From: Micromonospora chalcea
Lineage (GTDB): Bacteria > Actinomycetota > Actinomycetes > Mycobacteriales > Micromonosporaceae
Assembly: GCF_002926165.1 (NCBI RefSeq)
Contig: NZ_MAGP01000124.1
Span: forward strand, 1-54,164
DNA length: 54,164 nucleotides
Direction of reading: 5' to 3'
In this document: piece by piece, positions 8,814 through 18,946 of the stretch
Numbering within the stretch: position 1 is the first letter of the stretch
Layout of the letters: each line of letters starts with the position of its first letter
Program-made: the position numbers and the translations under genes
The notes under the pieces: generated by a model
What the model saw: the letters and a program-made list of their open reading frames with translations, nothing else
What the model was told of the DNA's origin: nothing
Databases searched by the model: none

Positions 8814-11800
8814 TCACCTTTTAGGCGGGATCATTCGCAGGTTGCCGTCGCGCGTTGACCGGGTATACGGCCCCATCGTCGGCTTATATCCGTCGAGCAT
8901 GGCAAGCAGGCGTGCCTCGATCTTCTGCTCAGCAGAGCTAGATGCGCCGACGGGGGCGACGTAGTTCCAGTTGGACATGACTTTCGCGCCGATGCGCGCT
9001 CCGACCTCGTTGTTATGTAGATCAGCGTTGGACTCTTCCGATCCCAACATTTCTCCCGGCTTATCACCATCCAGCTCATGCGCCGCACCGAGAGCCAGAG
9101 CCTCCTCGACGCTGAAGCCGTTAGCGGTCATCAACGCCATCCAATAAGAATGCCTAAACGCGTTTCGCTCACCAAATATCCAATTTTTCTGTCCCTTCAG
9201 TCGGGTTGCACGCTCTTTCGCCTGTTCCGAAAGCCGAAAGGCGAGTATGCAGTTGTATCCCGGCATGCCACCGCACCACCCGGCTTGGTAGACGGGAACG
9301 CCGTCGGCAGTCGACTCTGCCTCGGCGTTGGCGCCTGGGCCGTCCTTGAGCGCGGTCGGGGGCTTGTTGTTTGGATTGGGGCCTGTCCGGTGGCGCGGCA
9401 GTGTCATGTCTCGGGAGCCGGCGCACCGCGGCCAGCAACCCTTGCGATCCTTTGCCCTGTTCTTGCGATTGCCTTTCTCATCGCCCATCCGGTAGTCCGG
9501 GCAACTCCGGACGGTCAGGCAGTCGGTGTCAATGAGGCCAGTAGGGTCGCTGAAGGTTGCGGGGTTGTGGTGCGAATAGGCGTAGCCGTGCCATTGCCTG
9601 GGATCAGTCATGTCCATGAGGGGGTCGACCGAGATGAAGCTTCCGATGGAGGGATCGTACAGGCGGGCGCCAAGGTGAGTGAGGCCCGTGTTGTCTTTGG
9701 TTCCGCCGACGAAGCCTTTGTCCATGCCGGTGGGCCAGGTGCCGGTGGTGGTGCCGCGTTCGGTGCCGAAGGGGTGGCTGCGGCGGCGGGCGGCGGTGAG
9801 GTCGGTGCTGGTGATGGTGGTTTCGGCGGTGCCGTGGTGGTCGCTGGCGATCCAGTGGAGGGTGCCGGTGGAGGTGCGGGTGGCGATGGTGCCGCCGGGG
9901 CCTGTGTAGTAGCGGGTTGCGGTGGCGGTGCTGGTGATGGGTTTGCGGATTTCGGTGCCGCCGGGGAGGTAGAGGGTGGCGCCGGTGGGGTCTTTGCGGA
10001 TGAGGCGGTTGCCGTCGGCGTCGTAGAGGTAGCTGGTGGTGCCGGTGGTGTCTTGGGTGGTGGCGAGGTGGTTTTCCGGGTCCCAGGTGAGGGTTTGGTT
10101 GCCGGTGGGGCCGGGTCGGGTTTTGGTGTTGCCTGTTTCGTCGTAGGTGTAGGTGGCGGTGGTGGTGTTGGCGCCGCTGTTGGTGATGGTGGTGACGGCG
10201 TGGGGATGCGTGCCGGGCGCGCCGCCTTGTGCGGGGTAGGTGTAGGTGCGGGTGAGTGGGGTGGCGGTGTGTTGGGTTTCGGTGGCGCGGTTGTCGGTGC
10301 CGGGTTGGTAGGTGTAGCTGTGCCAGTAGGGTGCGGGTCCACCGAGGTTGGCGGTGGTGCGTGAGGCGGGGGCGCAGTCGGCGTTGGTGGGGGTCCATGC
10401 CTCGGTGAGGCGGCGGAGGTAGTCGTAGGTGTAGCACTGGGTGTCGGTGCTACCGCCGGCGGGTGTGTCGTTGATTTTGGTGAGGTTGCCGGCGTTGTCG
10501 TAGGTGTAGCCGAGGTTGAAGATTTCTGGTTTGAGGGTGGGGATGGCGGAGGTGTTGGTGACGCGGCCGGTGTTCTCATCGATGGTGCTGGTGATCTGGA
10601 CCTGTTTGCCGACCTGGCCGAGGGTCTGCTGGGTGATCTGTCCGAGCTTGTTGTAGGTGATGGCGGTGTAGATCTGCGCTGCGGAGACGAGGCCGGTGAT
10701 TTGGCCGATGTCGTTGTAGCCGTGAGCCACCTTTTCCTTGGCCAGGCCGGCGGCGGCGGGGTGTTCGACGTTGGTTACCTGGCCGTTGGGCCGGTACGCG
10801 GTGGCGTACTGGTAGCTGCAGGGGGTGAGGGTTCCGGAGGCGCAGAGGCCGCCTTCACTTGGAGGGATGGTGACCTGGGTGGTGAGGGGTCGGCCGGCGG
10901 GGTCGAGGGTGAGGGTTTCGTTGGTGTAGGCGTTGGTGCTGCCGGCGGGTTCGTAGCGGGTGGAGCTGGTGAGCTTGCCGATGCCGTAGGTCAGGGTGTC
11001 GTAGACCCACTTGGCTCGAATCGGGCCGGTAATGGAGCCGTCGCGGATGGTGGTCTTCCGGCCGAGGTCGTCGTAGGTGTAGGCGAGGATCGTCTGGCGG
11101 TGATCCTTGGTGGTGGTGAGCTGTCCGGCGGCGTCGTAGGTGTAGGTGGTGGTGCCGCGGTCGGGGTCGTCGTCGCGGATCTTGCGGCCGCGTTGGTCGT
11201 AGGTGTATCGCCAGGTGTTCGTCGCCGGGTCGATGAGTGAGGCGAGTTCGTCGCGGTCGGTGTAGGTGTAGCGGGCCTGCTCGAAGGTGGCGGCGGTGTC
11301 GCTGCCGACGTCGGCCGGGTTCTTGTACTGGCGCAGCGCGGTGGTGCGGCCGCGGGCGTCGGTGATCGTGGTGGTGGCGACACCGCCGAGCGGTGGGGTG
11401 ACGCTGGTCTTCTCGCCCTGGTAGCGGGTGGTCGTGCGCCACTTTTCGTTGGTGGTCTCGTTGACGCCGACCTTGAAGATGGCATCGGTGAGGCGTCCGG
11501 CGCCGTCGTAGACGTTTTGGGTCAGGGCGGGCACGGCGGGGGTGCCGGCGCCGCCGTAGACGGTGGTGTCGGGGGCGGTGTTGGTTTTGTCGTAGTAGGG
11601 GGCGGTGGACCAGTCGAGCAGGCCGCGGGAGTCGTAGACGGTGTCGGTGAGGGTCCGTCCGCCGCCGGGTGCCTGAGTCTGCACTTGGCGGGCGCGCAGC
11701 AGGCCGTCGTAGAGGGTGATCGAGGTGGCGTAGTTGCTGGTGCCGAGCGGATTGTGGGTTTTGGTGGTGACGGCGGTGGCGGCGGTGTTGCGCAGCAGGT

Positions 11801-14800
11801 AGGTGTACTCGGTGCTCGGCGCATTGGGATAGGTGGCCTTGTCGCGTCCGGGTAGCCAGACCTTGGTGAGGTGGCCGAGTCCGTCGTAGGCGAGGTCGGT
11901 GCGGATGCTGTTCGCATCGACGATGGCGGTGGGCAGGTTCCACGCCGGGGCGTAGCTGGTGGTGGTGGTCTGCTCGAGGGCGTTCTTGACCGAGACGCTG
12001 GTCACCGGGCCGGTGGCCGGGCTGTAGGTGGTGGCGGTCTTGCGGTCGAGGGCGTCGTAGCTGTCGGTGACCCGGCCGTAGGAGTCGTAGGTCCAGCGGC
12101 CGGTGGTGATCCAGGTGGGCGTGGTGCCGCTCCACCGGTCGATGGCCTCGGTTTTGGCGACGTTGCCGTAGACGGGGAGATCGGTGTCCCAGTTGTTGGC
12201 GGCGTTGTCGTAGGTGGTGCGGGTCGACGACAGCATGTCGGCGGGCAGCGTGGGGGGGGCGGCGCAGTCGACGCCGACAGCTTCGGTGCGCTTGGGCAGG
12301 CCGAGTAGCCAGGTGGATGGGTTGCGGGCGTACCAGGTGCGGGTGCAGCGGTCGTCCGCGGTGGTGGATTCGTCGCCGAGGTCGTCGACCTGGGTGGGCA
12401 GGTTGTCGCTGTTGTAGCTGGTGACGGTCTTGGTCCACCGGGTGGCGCCGGTGGACAGCTTGAGCCGGCTGCGGGTGGTGCCGGTGTTGGTCATCCAGGC
12501 TTTGAGGTTGCCGGAGCTGGCGGTGGGGCCTTGCTTGACCGGGGTGGTGATGGTGCCGGAGATCCAGCTGCCGCCCACGCCGAGCAGCGTGGTTTCCTCG
12601 CGGATCATGCCGGCATAGGCGTCGTGGTCCTCAACCGTGCCGTTCTGGGAGTCGGTGATCCACACATCGCGGGTGCCGGTGGGCTGTTTGTCGTCGTCCA
12701 TGCCCCGGAAGTAGAGGTACTCGGTGGCGGACTGGACGCCGGATTCCAGGCCGGTGCGCACGCGGATCTTTCCCCAGCCGCGGAACTCGCTCCAGGTGCG
12801 CTTCTTCTCGTCGGTGAGCTCGGAGTTGTCGTAGTGCCAGGCGGGGGTGTCGAGGTAGTCGTAGTTGGTCTGTTCGTGGGTGAAGCCGCCGGTGTTGTCG
12901 TAGACGTCGATGCGGTCGACGCGGTACTTGTGGAACCAGTCCAGGGTGGCCTCTTCGCCCTTGGGCCCGTAGTACTGCGGGAAGCAGCGCTTGGTGTTGC
13001 TCGCCGCAGCCGGCGTGTTGCCCCGCGTGCACTCGGGTTTTGAGTAGGTGATTCCGTACTGCGCGCCGGATTCGGTGGTAACGGTGTTGATGCGGTAACG
13101 GAACAGGTTGGAGCGTCCGTCGGCCGGCCCGTCCACGCGGTTGGCGAGGGGGTCGGCGCCGGGGTCGAAGACGATCTCGGGGACGGTGGCTTCGGCGCCG
13201 CCGGCGGTGGTGACCTTGCCGGTGCGGGTGATGCCCCTGAGCCACATCGGTGACGCGCCCACGTCACCGGACTGCAGGTAGGTGTGGCGCAGGGAGATCT
13301 CGTCGACGGTGCTGTAGGTGGCGCCGGTGCCGGACTGCACCTGTGTGGTGATCATGTTGAGTCGCTGGTTGGTCCAGAACGTCGGCGACAGTTGCTCGGT
13401 GCACGGCGCGGCGGTGCAGTACTGGTCCCAGGGGGTGTCGGGCCAGGACGCCTGGATGGCGGTGCTGCCCGACCAGCAGGAGCTGACACAGCGGTCGTCG
13501 TGGTCGAAGAGCACACGGGCGGCGGCGTAGGTGGTGACGGGCGCGTCGGTGCGGTTGCCGTATTCGACCTTGGTGAGGTAGCCGCCGCGGTCGTAGATGG
13601 TGCGCTTGTTCTTGTCGCCTTCGCGGCCGTAGGCGCCGGGCTCCTTGCCGTAGAAATAGGTGATCGTGTTGCCGTGGGTGTCCACGACGTAGTCGAGGTT
13701 CCACCGCCAGGCTTCGGTGGCGCGGGATGCGGCGAATCCGCTGGTGTTGTAGCCGGGCTCGTCGGGGTGGTTGCCGTAGACGGGCACGGTCCAGGTGGAG
13801 TTCGTGGTCGTGGCGCCGGAGCTGCCACCGCCGCCGTGGTTGCGGCCGAAGTAGTACTGGGTGCCATCAGGTGTGGTCATCTTCCAGTACTCGTTGTTGT
13901 TGTCGTCGTTGCTGGTGTCGGTGGCCAGCTCGATCTTCGACCCGTCGTCGGTGACGCCCTTCCAAGTGTTGCCGCTGGACTTCACCAGTTCGGTGGCCTG
14001 GCCGTTGAGCGAGACGGTGGCATTGCCCTCCGGCTTGTACCAGCACAGGTCACCGCCGGACACGCTGCCGTTGTTGGCGTTCTTACCGCGGATCGGATCC
14101 TTGTCGTCGGCGCAGGCCTTGAACTTGCGTTCGATGTAGCCGGGCCACATGCTCCACCCGTCACCGATCCATGAACCCTGCGTGTTCGTGCCGCCGGTGA
14201 GTCCGTCCACCGCCGCCGACGAGTAGGACATGCTCAGGGCCGGCGCCAGGCCGCCGGGCACCGGCGGGACACTGACCGGGTACGACCAGGAGAACGCCCC
14301 GGTCTGCTCGGAGACCTGCCACGTGCTCGCCGCTGACAACGACGTCGCGGAGTAGTCACCGTTGTCGCCCGAGGCACCGGCTGCCAGCGCCACCCGCGCT
14401 GATGGTGACAGCGTGACGGTGGCGCTGACCGTCTTGGCGGCGGCGTCGTTGGTGCTGGGCAGCGGCGTACCGTCGGGCAGGGACACCAGCCGCAGCCGCG
14501 ACGCCCAGTCACCGCCGCGATCGGCGGCGACATCACGGTAGGACACCGTCAGATCGACAGCGCCGCCGTCTCGGCGGCCGTCGGCGCGTCGCACGTCCAG
14601 CACAAGACCCGACACCCCGGCGCTACGGGCGGCGGCCTTGTCCGCCAGGCTGACCGTCACGTGCCCCACCGCTTCCTGCCCGGTAGCGGCGGAGGCCCGT
14701 GCGCGTCCCGCGTGCGGGCTGACCCAGACCGGCAGCGCGCCGGCGCGCTGCCGGACTCCGGTGGTGAGGTCGACGGTCGCCGTGCCCGCCTGCGGCCAGC

Positions 14801-15059
14801 GAGCCGCCGTGCCCGCGGCGCGGACCTCACGCGCTCCGGCGGTCCAGGAGGGCCGCACCGTGTGCTTGAGCGGCTTGACCGCCACTCCCGTGACGTCCTT
14901 CGGCTTGGGAGGCTTCCACGGCGCCGCGCCTGCCGCATCAGCCGGGACCTGGGCGGTGGTCACCGCCATGATGATGGCCATCATCGCGGCGATCGGGGTG
15001 CGCGCCTGCGACAGCCGGCGTCGGGAGGCCGCTCGGAGAGCGGATGGGGAGGAGGTCAC
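8814..15059 (-). CDS. RHS/YD-repeat polymorphic toxin with a C-terminal DUF6973-like domain
   Basis: A 2081-aa protein. GTG 15059 is chosen over the longer frame because GGAAGGA lies about 8 nt upstream and a signal-type stretch follows (RTPIAAMMAIIMAVTTAQVPADA). After an N-terminal beta-rich region with SYSSAAVDGLTGG come dozens of YD repeats (TYTYDAAGQLTTTKD, TYDQRGRKIRDDD). The conserved RHS core end is LGARLYDPSIGSFISVDPL..YAYSHHNPATFSDPTGL. The last ~239 residues (about 8814-9533) are lower in GC and unlike the rest. They contain NAFRHSYWMALMT, ALGAAHELDG and SNADLHNNEVGARIG, the His/Glu/Asp/Asn pattern of DUF6973-like domains, plausibly a metal-dependent hydrolase. It follows the LamG gene by 49 nt and precedes the lipoprotein gene by 4 nt. 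Confidence 0.88.
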   Translation of the reverse strand: MTSSPSALRAASRRRLSQARTPIAAMMAIIMAVTTAQVPADAAGAAPWKPPKPKDVTGVAVKPLKHTVRPSWTAGAREVRAAGTAARWPQAGTATVDLTTGVRQRAGALPVWVSPHAGRARASAATGQEAVGHVTVSLADKAAARSAGVSGLVLDVRRADGRRDGGAVDLTVSYRDVAADRGGDWASRLRLVSLPDGTPLPSTNDAAAKTVSATVTLSPSARVALAAGASGDNGDYSATSLSAASTWQVSEQTGAFSWSYPVSVPPVPGGLAPALSMSYSSAAVDGLTGGTNTQGSWIGDGWSMWPGYIERKFKACADDKDPIRGKNANNGSVSGGDLCWYKPEGNATVSLNGQATELVKSSGNTWKGVTDDGSKIELATDTSNDDNNNEYWKMTTPDGTQYYFGRNHGGGGSSGATTTNSTWTVPVYGNHPDEPGYNTSGFAASRATEAWRWNLDYVVDTHGNTITYFYGKEPGAYGREGDKNKRTIYDRGGYLTKVEYGNRTDAPVTTYAAARVLFDHDDRCVSSCWSGSTAIQASWPDTPWDQYCTAAPCTEQLSPTFWTNQRLNMITTQVQSGTGATYSTVDEISLRHTYLQSGDVGASPMWLRGITRTGKVTTAGGAEATVPEIVFDPGADPLANRVDGPADGRSNLFRYRINTVTTESGAQYGITYSKPECTRGNTPAAASNTKRCFPQYYGPKGEEATLDWFHKYRVDRIDVYDNTGGFTHEQTNYDYLDTPAWHYDNSELTDEKKRTWSEFRGWGKIRVRTGLESGVQSATEYLYFRGMDDDKQPTGTRDVWITDSQNGTVEDHDAYAGMIREETTLLGVGGSWISGTITTPVKQGPTASSGNLKAWMTNTGTTRSRLKLSTGATRWTKTVTSYNSDNLPTQVDDLGDESTTADDRCTRTWYARNPSTWLLGLPKRTEAVGVDCAAPPTLPADMLSSTRTTYDNAANNWDTDLPVYGNVAKTEAIDRWSGTTPTWITTGRWTYDSYGRVTDSYDALDRKTATTYSPATGPVTSVSVKNALEQTTTTSYAPAWNLPTAIVDANSIRTDLAYDGLGHLTKVWLPGRDKATYPNAPSTEYTYLLRNTAATAVTTKTHNPLGTSNYATSITLYDGLLRARQVQTQAPGGGRTLTDTVYDSRGLLDWSTAPYYDKTNTAPDTTVYGGAGTPAVPALTQNVYDGAGRLTDAIFKVGVNETTNEKWRTTTRYQGEKTSVTPPLGGVATTTITDARGRTTALRQYKNPADVGSDTAATFEQARYTYTDRDELASLIDPATNTWRYTYDQRGRKIRDDDPDRGTTTYTYDAAGQLTTTKDHRQTILAYTYDDLGRKTTIRDGSITGPIRAKWVYDTLTYGIGKLTSSTRYEPAGSTNAYTNETLTLDPAGRPLTTQVTIPPSEGGLCASGTLTPCSYQYATAYRPNGQVTNVEHPAAAGLAKEKVAHGYNDIGQITGLVSAAQIYTAITYNKLGQITQQTLGQVGKQVQITSTIDENTGRVTNTSAIPTLKPEIFNLGYTYDNAGNLTKINDTPAGGSTDTQCYTYDYLRRLTEAWTPTNADCAPASRTTANLGGPAPYWHSYTYQPGTDNRATETQHTATPLTRTYTYPAQGGAPGTHPHAVTTITNSGANTTTATYTYDETGNTKTRPGPTGNQTLTWDPENHLATTQDTTGTTSYLYDADGNRLIRKDPTGATLYLPGGTEIRKPITSTATATRYYTGPGGTIATRTSTGTLHWIASDHHGTAETTITSTDLTAARRRSHPFGTERGTTTGTWPTGMDKGFVGGTKDNTGLTHLGARLYDPSIGSFISVDPLMDMTDPRQWHGYAYSHHNPATFSDPTGLIDTDCLTVRSCPDYRMGDEKGNRKNRAKDRKGCWPRCAGSRDMTLPRHRTGPNPNNKPPTALKDGPGANAEAESTADGVPVYQAGWCGGMPGYNCILAFRLSEQAKERATRLKGQKNWIFGERNAFRHSYWMALMTANGFSVEEALALGAAHELDGDKPGEMLGSEESNADLHNNEVGARIGAKVMSNWNYVAPVGASSSAEQKIEARLLAMLDGYKPTMGPYTRSTRDGNLRMIPPKR

Positions 15060-15108
15060 GGACGGTCCTTCCTGCGATGACCGGGCAGACGCGGGAAACC
15101 AGAGCGGA

Positions 15109-18100
15109 TCACTGGAAAGCGAACTGGAGGACGTCGAATTCGTCCCACACGTACTGGCTGGCGTAGACGTGGTCGACATCGCCCAGCCACCGCTCCGTGC
15201 CGGTGAATCCACCGCCGAGCGTGAGCGGGCCGATCGCCGACCAGCCACCCACATAGGCGGCGGTGGCCTTCGTGCCGCCGATGAAATCGGGGCCGTTGAC
15301 GTAAAGGGTGATCAGGCCGTTGGTGGGGTCCACCGAGCCGACGAGGCTGACCCAGTCCCCCGGGGCGACGTAATCGCCGGTGCACGCTCCTGTACGGCCG
15401 CTGGTCGCCGAATCGCTGGTCGCGACCGTGAAGCACCACGCCGGATCGGGTGTGCCGTCGCCGGTGACGTCGCGGTCGGTGCGGTAGCCGAGGGTGAACA
15501 TGCTCGTCGCCACCCCGTTCTGCGCCACCGCGGTGTATGGCGCGGCCAGCGCCGTGTCGTCGGGGATCCTGACCCACGCGGCGACGGTGAAGCCGCTGAC
15601 CGCGGAGGTGTTGAGCACCGGTGAGGCGGTGGTGAACACGCCGGTCCCGTCCAGGGTCGCCGCTGCCGCGTCAATCCGCCCCGGGCGGGTGTGCGGGTCG
15701 GTGGTCCCGCTGTAGACGGCGGGGAAGCCCGCCGGAACCGAGGCGGCGTCCTTGCCCTGGTCGTCGTCGAAGGTCCAGGCCCAGGAGTTACTGCTCGGGG
15801 TGACCAGGAACTCGTAGACCCGGGGGTCGGAGGTGGCGCCGGCGGCGTTGCGGGACTGCACCTGCAGCACGTTGAGCCCGTCACGCACCGGGGTGATCGA
15901 CTCGACGGTGCTCGTGCCGGTCACCTCCCGCAGCGACAGGTCGTCCCAGAACACGGTCTTTCCCGAGCCCGGGGTCATGCCGTTGTAGAGGCGCACGAAC
16001 GCCTCCGTCGCGGTGGTCGGGACGGTGACCACGATCGACAGTTTCTGCCACGTGTCGGTCGCGGTCGGGCGGTTCGAGGCGATGGTGGTGTAGCTGCCGG
16101 CGTTCATGTAGATCGGGACGATCGCCAACCCTCGCCAGTCGGTGACGGTCAGGCCCGTCGCCGCCGGCACGTAGATCCACCCGGTGACCAGATAGCGTTT
16201 GCCGGGTTGCATGCCCAGCCGCAGACCGCCGTTGTCCCCGCCGACCGTGGCGTAGGTGAACGGCGCTCCCGCCGTGCCGCCGGTGCCCGTCGGGGTGATC
16301 TGCAGCGAGTCGGAGCTGTTGTGACCACGCGCCGTGGAACGGGCGATTGTGGCGTAGCCGCCGGCGGTGAAGCCGGTCAGGTTCGACGACACCTGTTGCT
16401 GGTTCGCGGTCAACTTCTCCGCCTGCGGGGCGCCGGCCGCCACCGTCACCGCATTGCCCTGGTTGACCGAGTAGATGTACTCGCTGACGTCGCTGGCCGA
16501 CCCCGACCCGAAGGTGAACGAACCGGCCTGACCGGGGCCGCCGCTCCACGTGCCGGTGTCCTTCGGTGGATAGGCGGTCGCCGACACCGACGGCAGCGAC
16601 GGATCCTGCGTGTTGACGGTGAACTGGAACCAACCCGTGGTATCGCTGCACGTGGTCGCGTCGCAGGCGCGCACCCGCCAGAAGTAGACCCCGTCCGGCA
16701 GCGTCTTGCCCGACAAGGGCACAACCTTCCAGGGCCTGGCCGTGCCTGACGCGACCCCGGTGACCGCCGTGCCGGACTTCGCCATCAACGTGCCCTTGGT
16801 GCTGTTGAACACCGCGTACTCCGCCCGCAGGGTGCCCCCGTCCGGGTCCGACACGGTGGCCGTGAGCTGTGGTGTCCCCGAGCGCACCACCGCCGGCGAA
16901 CTACACGCCGAGTAGCAGGAATCGATCTTCAAACCGGTGGGCACGTTCGGCGTCCGGTTGTACACCAACGTCACGTACGGGGTGTGCGCCGACGCCTCCG
17001 ACGAGTTGAACTTCTTCCAGCCGGCGCTGCTGGACTCGCTCGACGCCCGCAGCCCGATCAGCGCCCACTGCTGCTCCACCGAGTCGAAGGCGGCTTGGAA
17101 GGACTTCTTCACCGACACCGACACCCAGCCGTCAGCGCATCCCCCGTAGCCCTTGGTACCGGTGGAAGTGCCATCACGTTCCAGCCACGATGGCTGGGTC
17201 CCCCAACGAGCTGACGAGTCAGCCCAACTCACCAGCCACGACTCCCAACCCGCCGGATTGCAGGAGTAGGAGTGGTAGTTCCACAGGAACAGCTCCGCGC
17301 TGATCACCTGTGCGCCGTCGAGGCCGCCCAGCCGCTGGAAGTTCATCAACGTCCGCGCCTTACAGCCCGACGGGCAGCCCTCATTCGCGTCGACGACGTA
17401 CCCTAACTTCAGGGTCGTGTCGCCGGACTTGTCGGTATTCGCGATCGTGTCCTGCACATACCCGTCGAACGCCGGCCCCAGATTCACCGACGGATCGATC
17501 GTCACCGGGTACGTCACCTTCGGATCCTGATAGAAGACCGGGTCCGGAGTCATCACCAGATCGACGCCGCCACCGGTCGCCACCGCCGCGACCTTGACGT
17601 CCGCCCGGTGCTGCGGCTCGCCAGAGGACAACGTCCTCGCGTCCCACATCTCACCCTGCGACACCGTCACCGGCGCGTCACCGGCAGCCGTCACCGCCGA
17701 GCGCGCCGCCGCCGCACCAGCACCCACCGACCACGGCAGACTGATCGACGAGACAGACGCAGCCGCCGCCGGCGTCCTCACCCGGAACGAGTACGCGAAA
17801 CCAGACCGGCGCGCCTCGACCATCAGATCGACGCCCGGCTTCACCTCGGCATAGGTGGCCGTCGTGCCGTCAAGGGTCGGCTCCGGCAACACACCACGCC
17901 ACCCCAACGCCACCCGAGAGGCACCACTACCGGCCGCCGCCAGCGCATCCGCCTCCGCGGACCGCGCACCCGACAACCACAACCCACGCGCGTCCAACTT
18001 CGGAGCGACGCTGCCGTCCGAGCGCTTCTGCAACGCCAGGTCGAGATCTGCCCACTGCCCCGCGGCGTTCCTGGCTCGTACCGGGGCCGCAGACAACTCC

Positions 18101-18414
18101 GCGCGCACGGTTCCGTCCGGCTGCGCCCACGACCGCGACACCTCCGTCGTCGCGTCCGACACCAGCACCGGCTTACGGCTGCGATACGCCAACCGCATCG
18201 CCGACGCCTCATCCGCCGCCTGCAGCACACCGCTCTGCGCAGAGTCCTCCGAGGCGGAGCCGGCCTCCGCCGTCGCCGCCGACTGGTCGAAGATCACCGG
18301 CCCCGCAGATGTCGCCGCCAGAACAGCCGCCATCACCAGAGACACACGTCTCCCAGCGAAGACACGCGCACGCGTACTGAACCGCCACCGCAACACATCG
18401 CCCCCCGTGATCAT
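15109..18414 (-). CDS. Secreted DNRLRE / LamG-like protein preceding the RHS gene
   Basis: A 1101-aa exported protein with an Arg-rich N-terminus, a hydrophobic segment (VSLVMAAVLAATSAGPVIF) and an Ala-rich cleavage region. Residues of about 280-480 match a DNRLRE-type domain (YVQDTIANTDKSGDTTLKLGY..TLMNFQRL..AELFLWN..SSARWGTQPSW). A fibronectin/Ig-like section with DPDGGTLRAEYAVFNS and GVYFWRVRACD follows, then a carbohydrate-binding-like section ending WQKLSIVVTVP..WDDLSLREV. The C-terminus is a LamG-like fold (FTVAAWVRIPDD..LITLYVNG..LGDVDHVYASQYVWDEFD). It is the first gene of the toxin operon. Such proteins commonly sit before RHS genes in actinobacteria and may display or help export the toxin, which is an inference. 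Confidence 0.85.
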   Translation of the reverse strand: MITGGDVLRWRFSTRARVFAGRRVSLVMAAVLAATSAGPVIFDQSAATAEAGSASEDSAQSGVLQAADEASAMRLAYRSRKPVLVSDATTEVSRSWAQPDGTVRAELSAAPVRARNAAGQWADLDLALQKRSDGSVAPKLDARGLWLSGARSAEADALAAAGSGASRVALGWRGVLPEPTLDGTTATYAEVKPGVDLMVEARRSGFAYSFRVRTPAAAASVSSISLPWSVGAGAAAARSAVTAAGDAPVTVSQGEMWDARTLSSGEPQHRADVKVAAVATGGGVDLVMTPDPVFYQDPKVTYPVTIDPSVNLGPAFDGYVQDTIANTDKSGDTTLKLGYVVDANEGCPSGCKARTLMNFQRLGGLDGAQVISAELFLWNYHSYSCNPAGWESWLVSWADSSARWGTQPSWLERDGTSTGTKGYGGCADGWVSVSVKKSFQAAFDSVEQQWALIGLRASSESSSAGWKKFNSSEASAHTPYVTLVYNRTPNVPTGLKIDSCYSACSSPAVVRSGTPQLTATVSDPDGGTLRAEYAVFNSTKGTLMAKSGTAVTGVASGTARPWKVVPLSGKTLPDGVYFWRVRACDATTCSDTTGWFQFTVNTQDPSLPSVSATAYPPKDTGTWSGGPGQAGSFTFGSGSASDVSEYIYSVNQGNAVTVAAGAPQAEKLTANQQQVSSNLTGFTAGGYATIARSTARGHNSSDSLQITPTGTGGTAGAPFTYATVGGDNGGLRLGMQPGKRYLVTGWIYVPAATGLTVTDWRGLAIVPIYMNAGSYTTIASNRPTATDTWQKLSIVVTVPTTATEAFVRLYNGMTPGSGKTVFWDDLSLREVTGTSTVESITPVRDGLNVLQVQSRNAAGATSDPRVYEFLVTPSSNSWAWTFDDDQGKDAASVPAGFPAVYSGTTDPHTRPGRIDAAAATLDGTGVFTTASPVLNTSAVSGFTVAAWVRIPDDTALAAPYTAVAQNGVATSMFTLGYRTDRDVTGDGTPDPAWCFTVATSDSATSGRTGACTGDYVAPGDWVSLVGSVDPTNGLITLYVNGPDFIGGTKATAAYVGGWSAIGPLTLGGGFTGTERWLGDVDHVYASQYVWDEFDVLQFAFQ

Positions 18415-18926
18415 GCCGACCGGCGACGCAGACGCTAGAGATCAGCACCAGTCTCTGTAAAGAGCGGTTACAACTTGCCACCACGAAACGCCTATAAATA
18501 CTCAGAACCACACCCCCTCCGGGGGATGTCGTGACATGACGTAACGAGGCAAGCGCCGACTGAAGCGCGATCGGCTCATCCCTCGACGCCGGCAGGATTC
18601 TGACAACCACCGGCATCGCGCCCACTGCCCACGATGAACCGGCACTCGGCGCCCTCCGGCTGCGATAGCCGTTCGAACCACTGTTCCGCTTATTCACGGC
18701 GGCGCAGCCACGGCACGGGCCCAGTCGCGTCGATGCCTGGCCGAACACCAACCGGACGCGGCCTCGCCCGACCACTTCAGCCCCGCCGAAGAGGTCACCA
18801 TTGAAGAAGGCCTGACCATAGGCTTACCGGTGGGATTCGAGTCTCAACCGGCGGGATCAGCACCGACGCGGCCACAACGACGCCGGTGCCTCACATCGAT
18901 CCAACGCGACCGTCCTGTCAATCCCC
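18415..18926. other. Upstream region of the toxin operon and first part of repeat R3
   Basis: No gene. An AT-rich patch at about 18490-18506 (reverse strand TATTTATAG), roughly 85 bp before the LamG start, is the best promoter candidate. From 18829 the sequence is the first ~98 bp of the repeat seen intact at 3306 (GGGATTCGAGTCTCA, then CGGGATCAGCACCGACG). It is interrupted at 18926 by the IS3 element and resumes at 20172. Confidence 0.55.
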
Positions 18927-18946
18927 TGGAATCGTGGAGGGCTCCG

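Noticed and set aside
9078..10364. Long plus-strand frame (428 aa) inside the RHS gene
   Set aside because: It is antisense to the YD-repeat core, and its Gly/Val-rich translation is the mirror of the Thr/Tyr/Arg codons on the other strand. No motif or ribosome binding site.
9604..12438. Several long minus-strand frames within the RHS gene, rich in Arg/His/Pro
   Set aside because: They are frame-shifted readings of the repeat-rich RHS coding sequence with extreme composition.
18209..18775. 188-aa minus-strand frame upstream of the LamG-like gene
   Set aside because: It overlaps the LamG start in another frame, has no conserved motif and crosses the likely promoter region.
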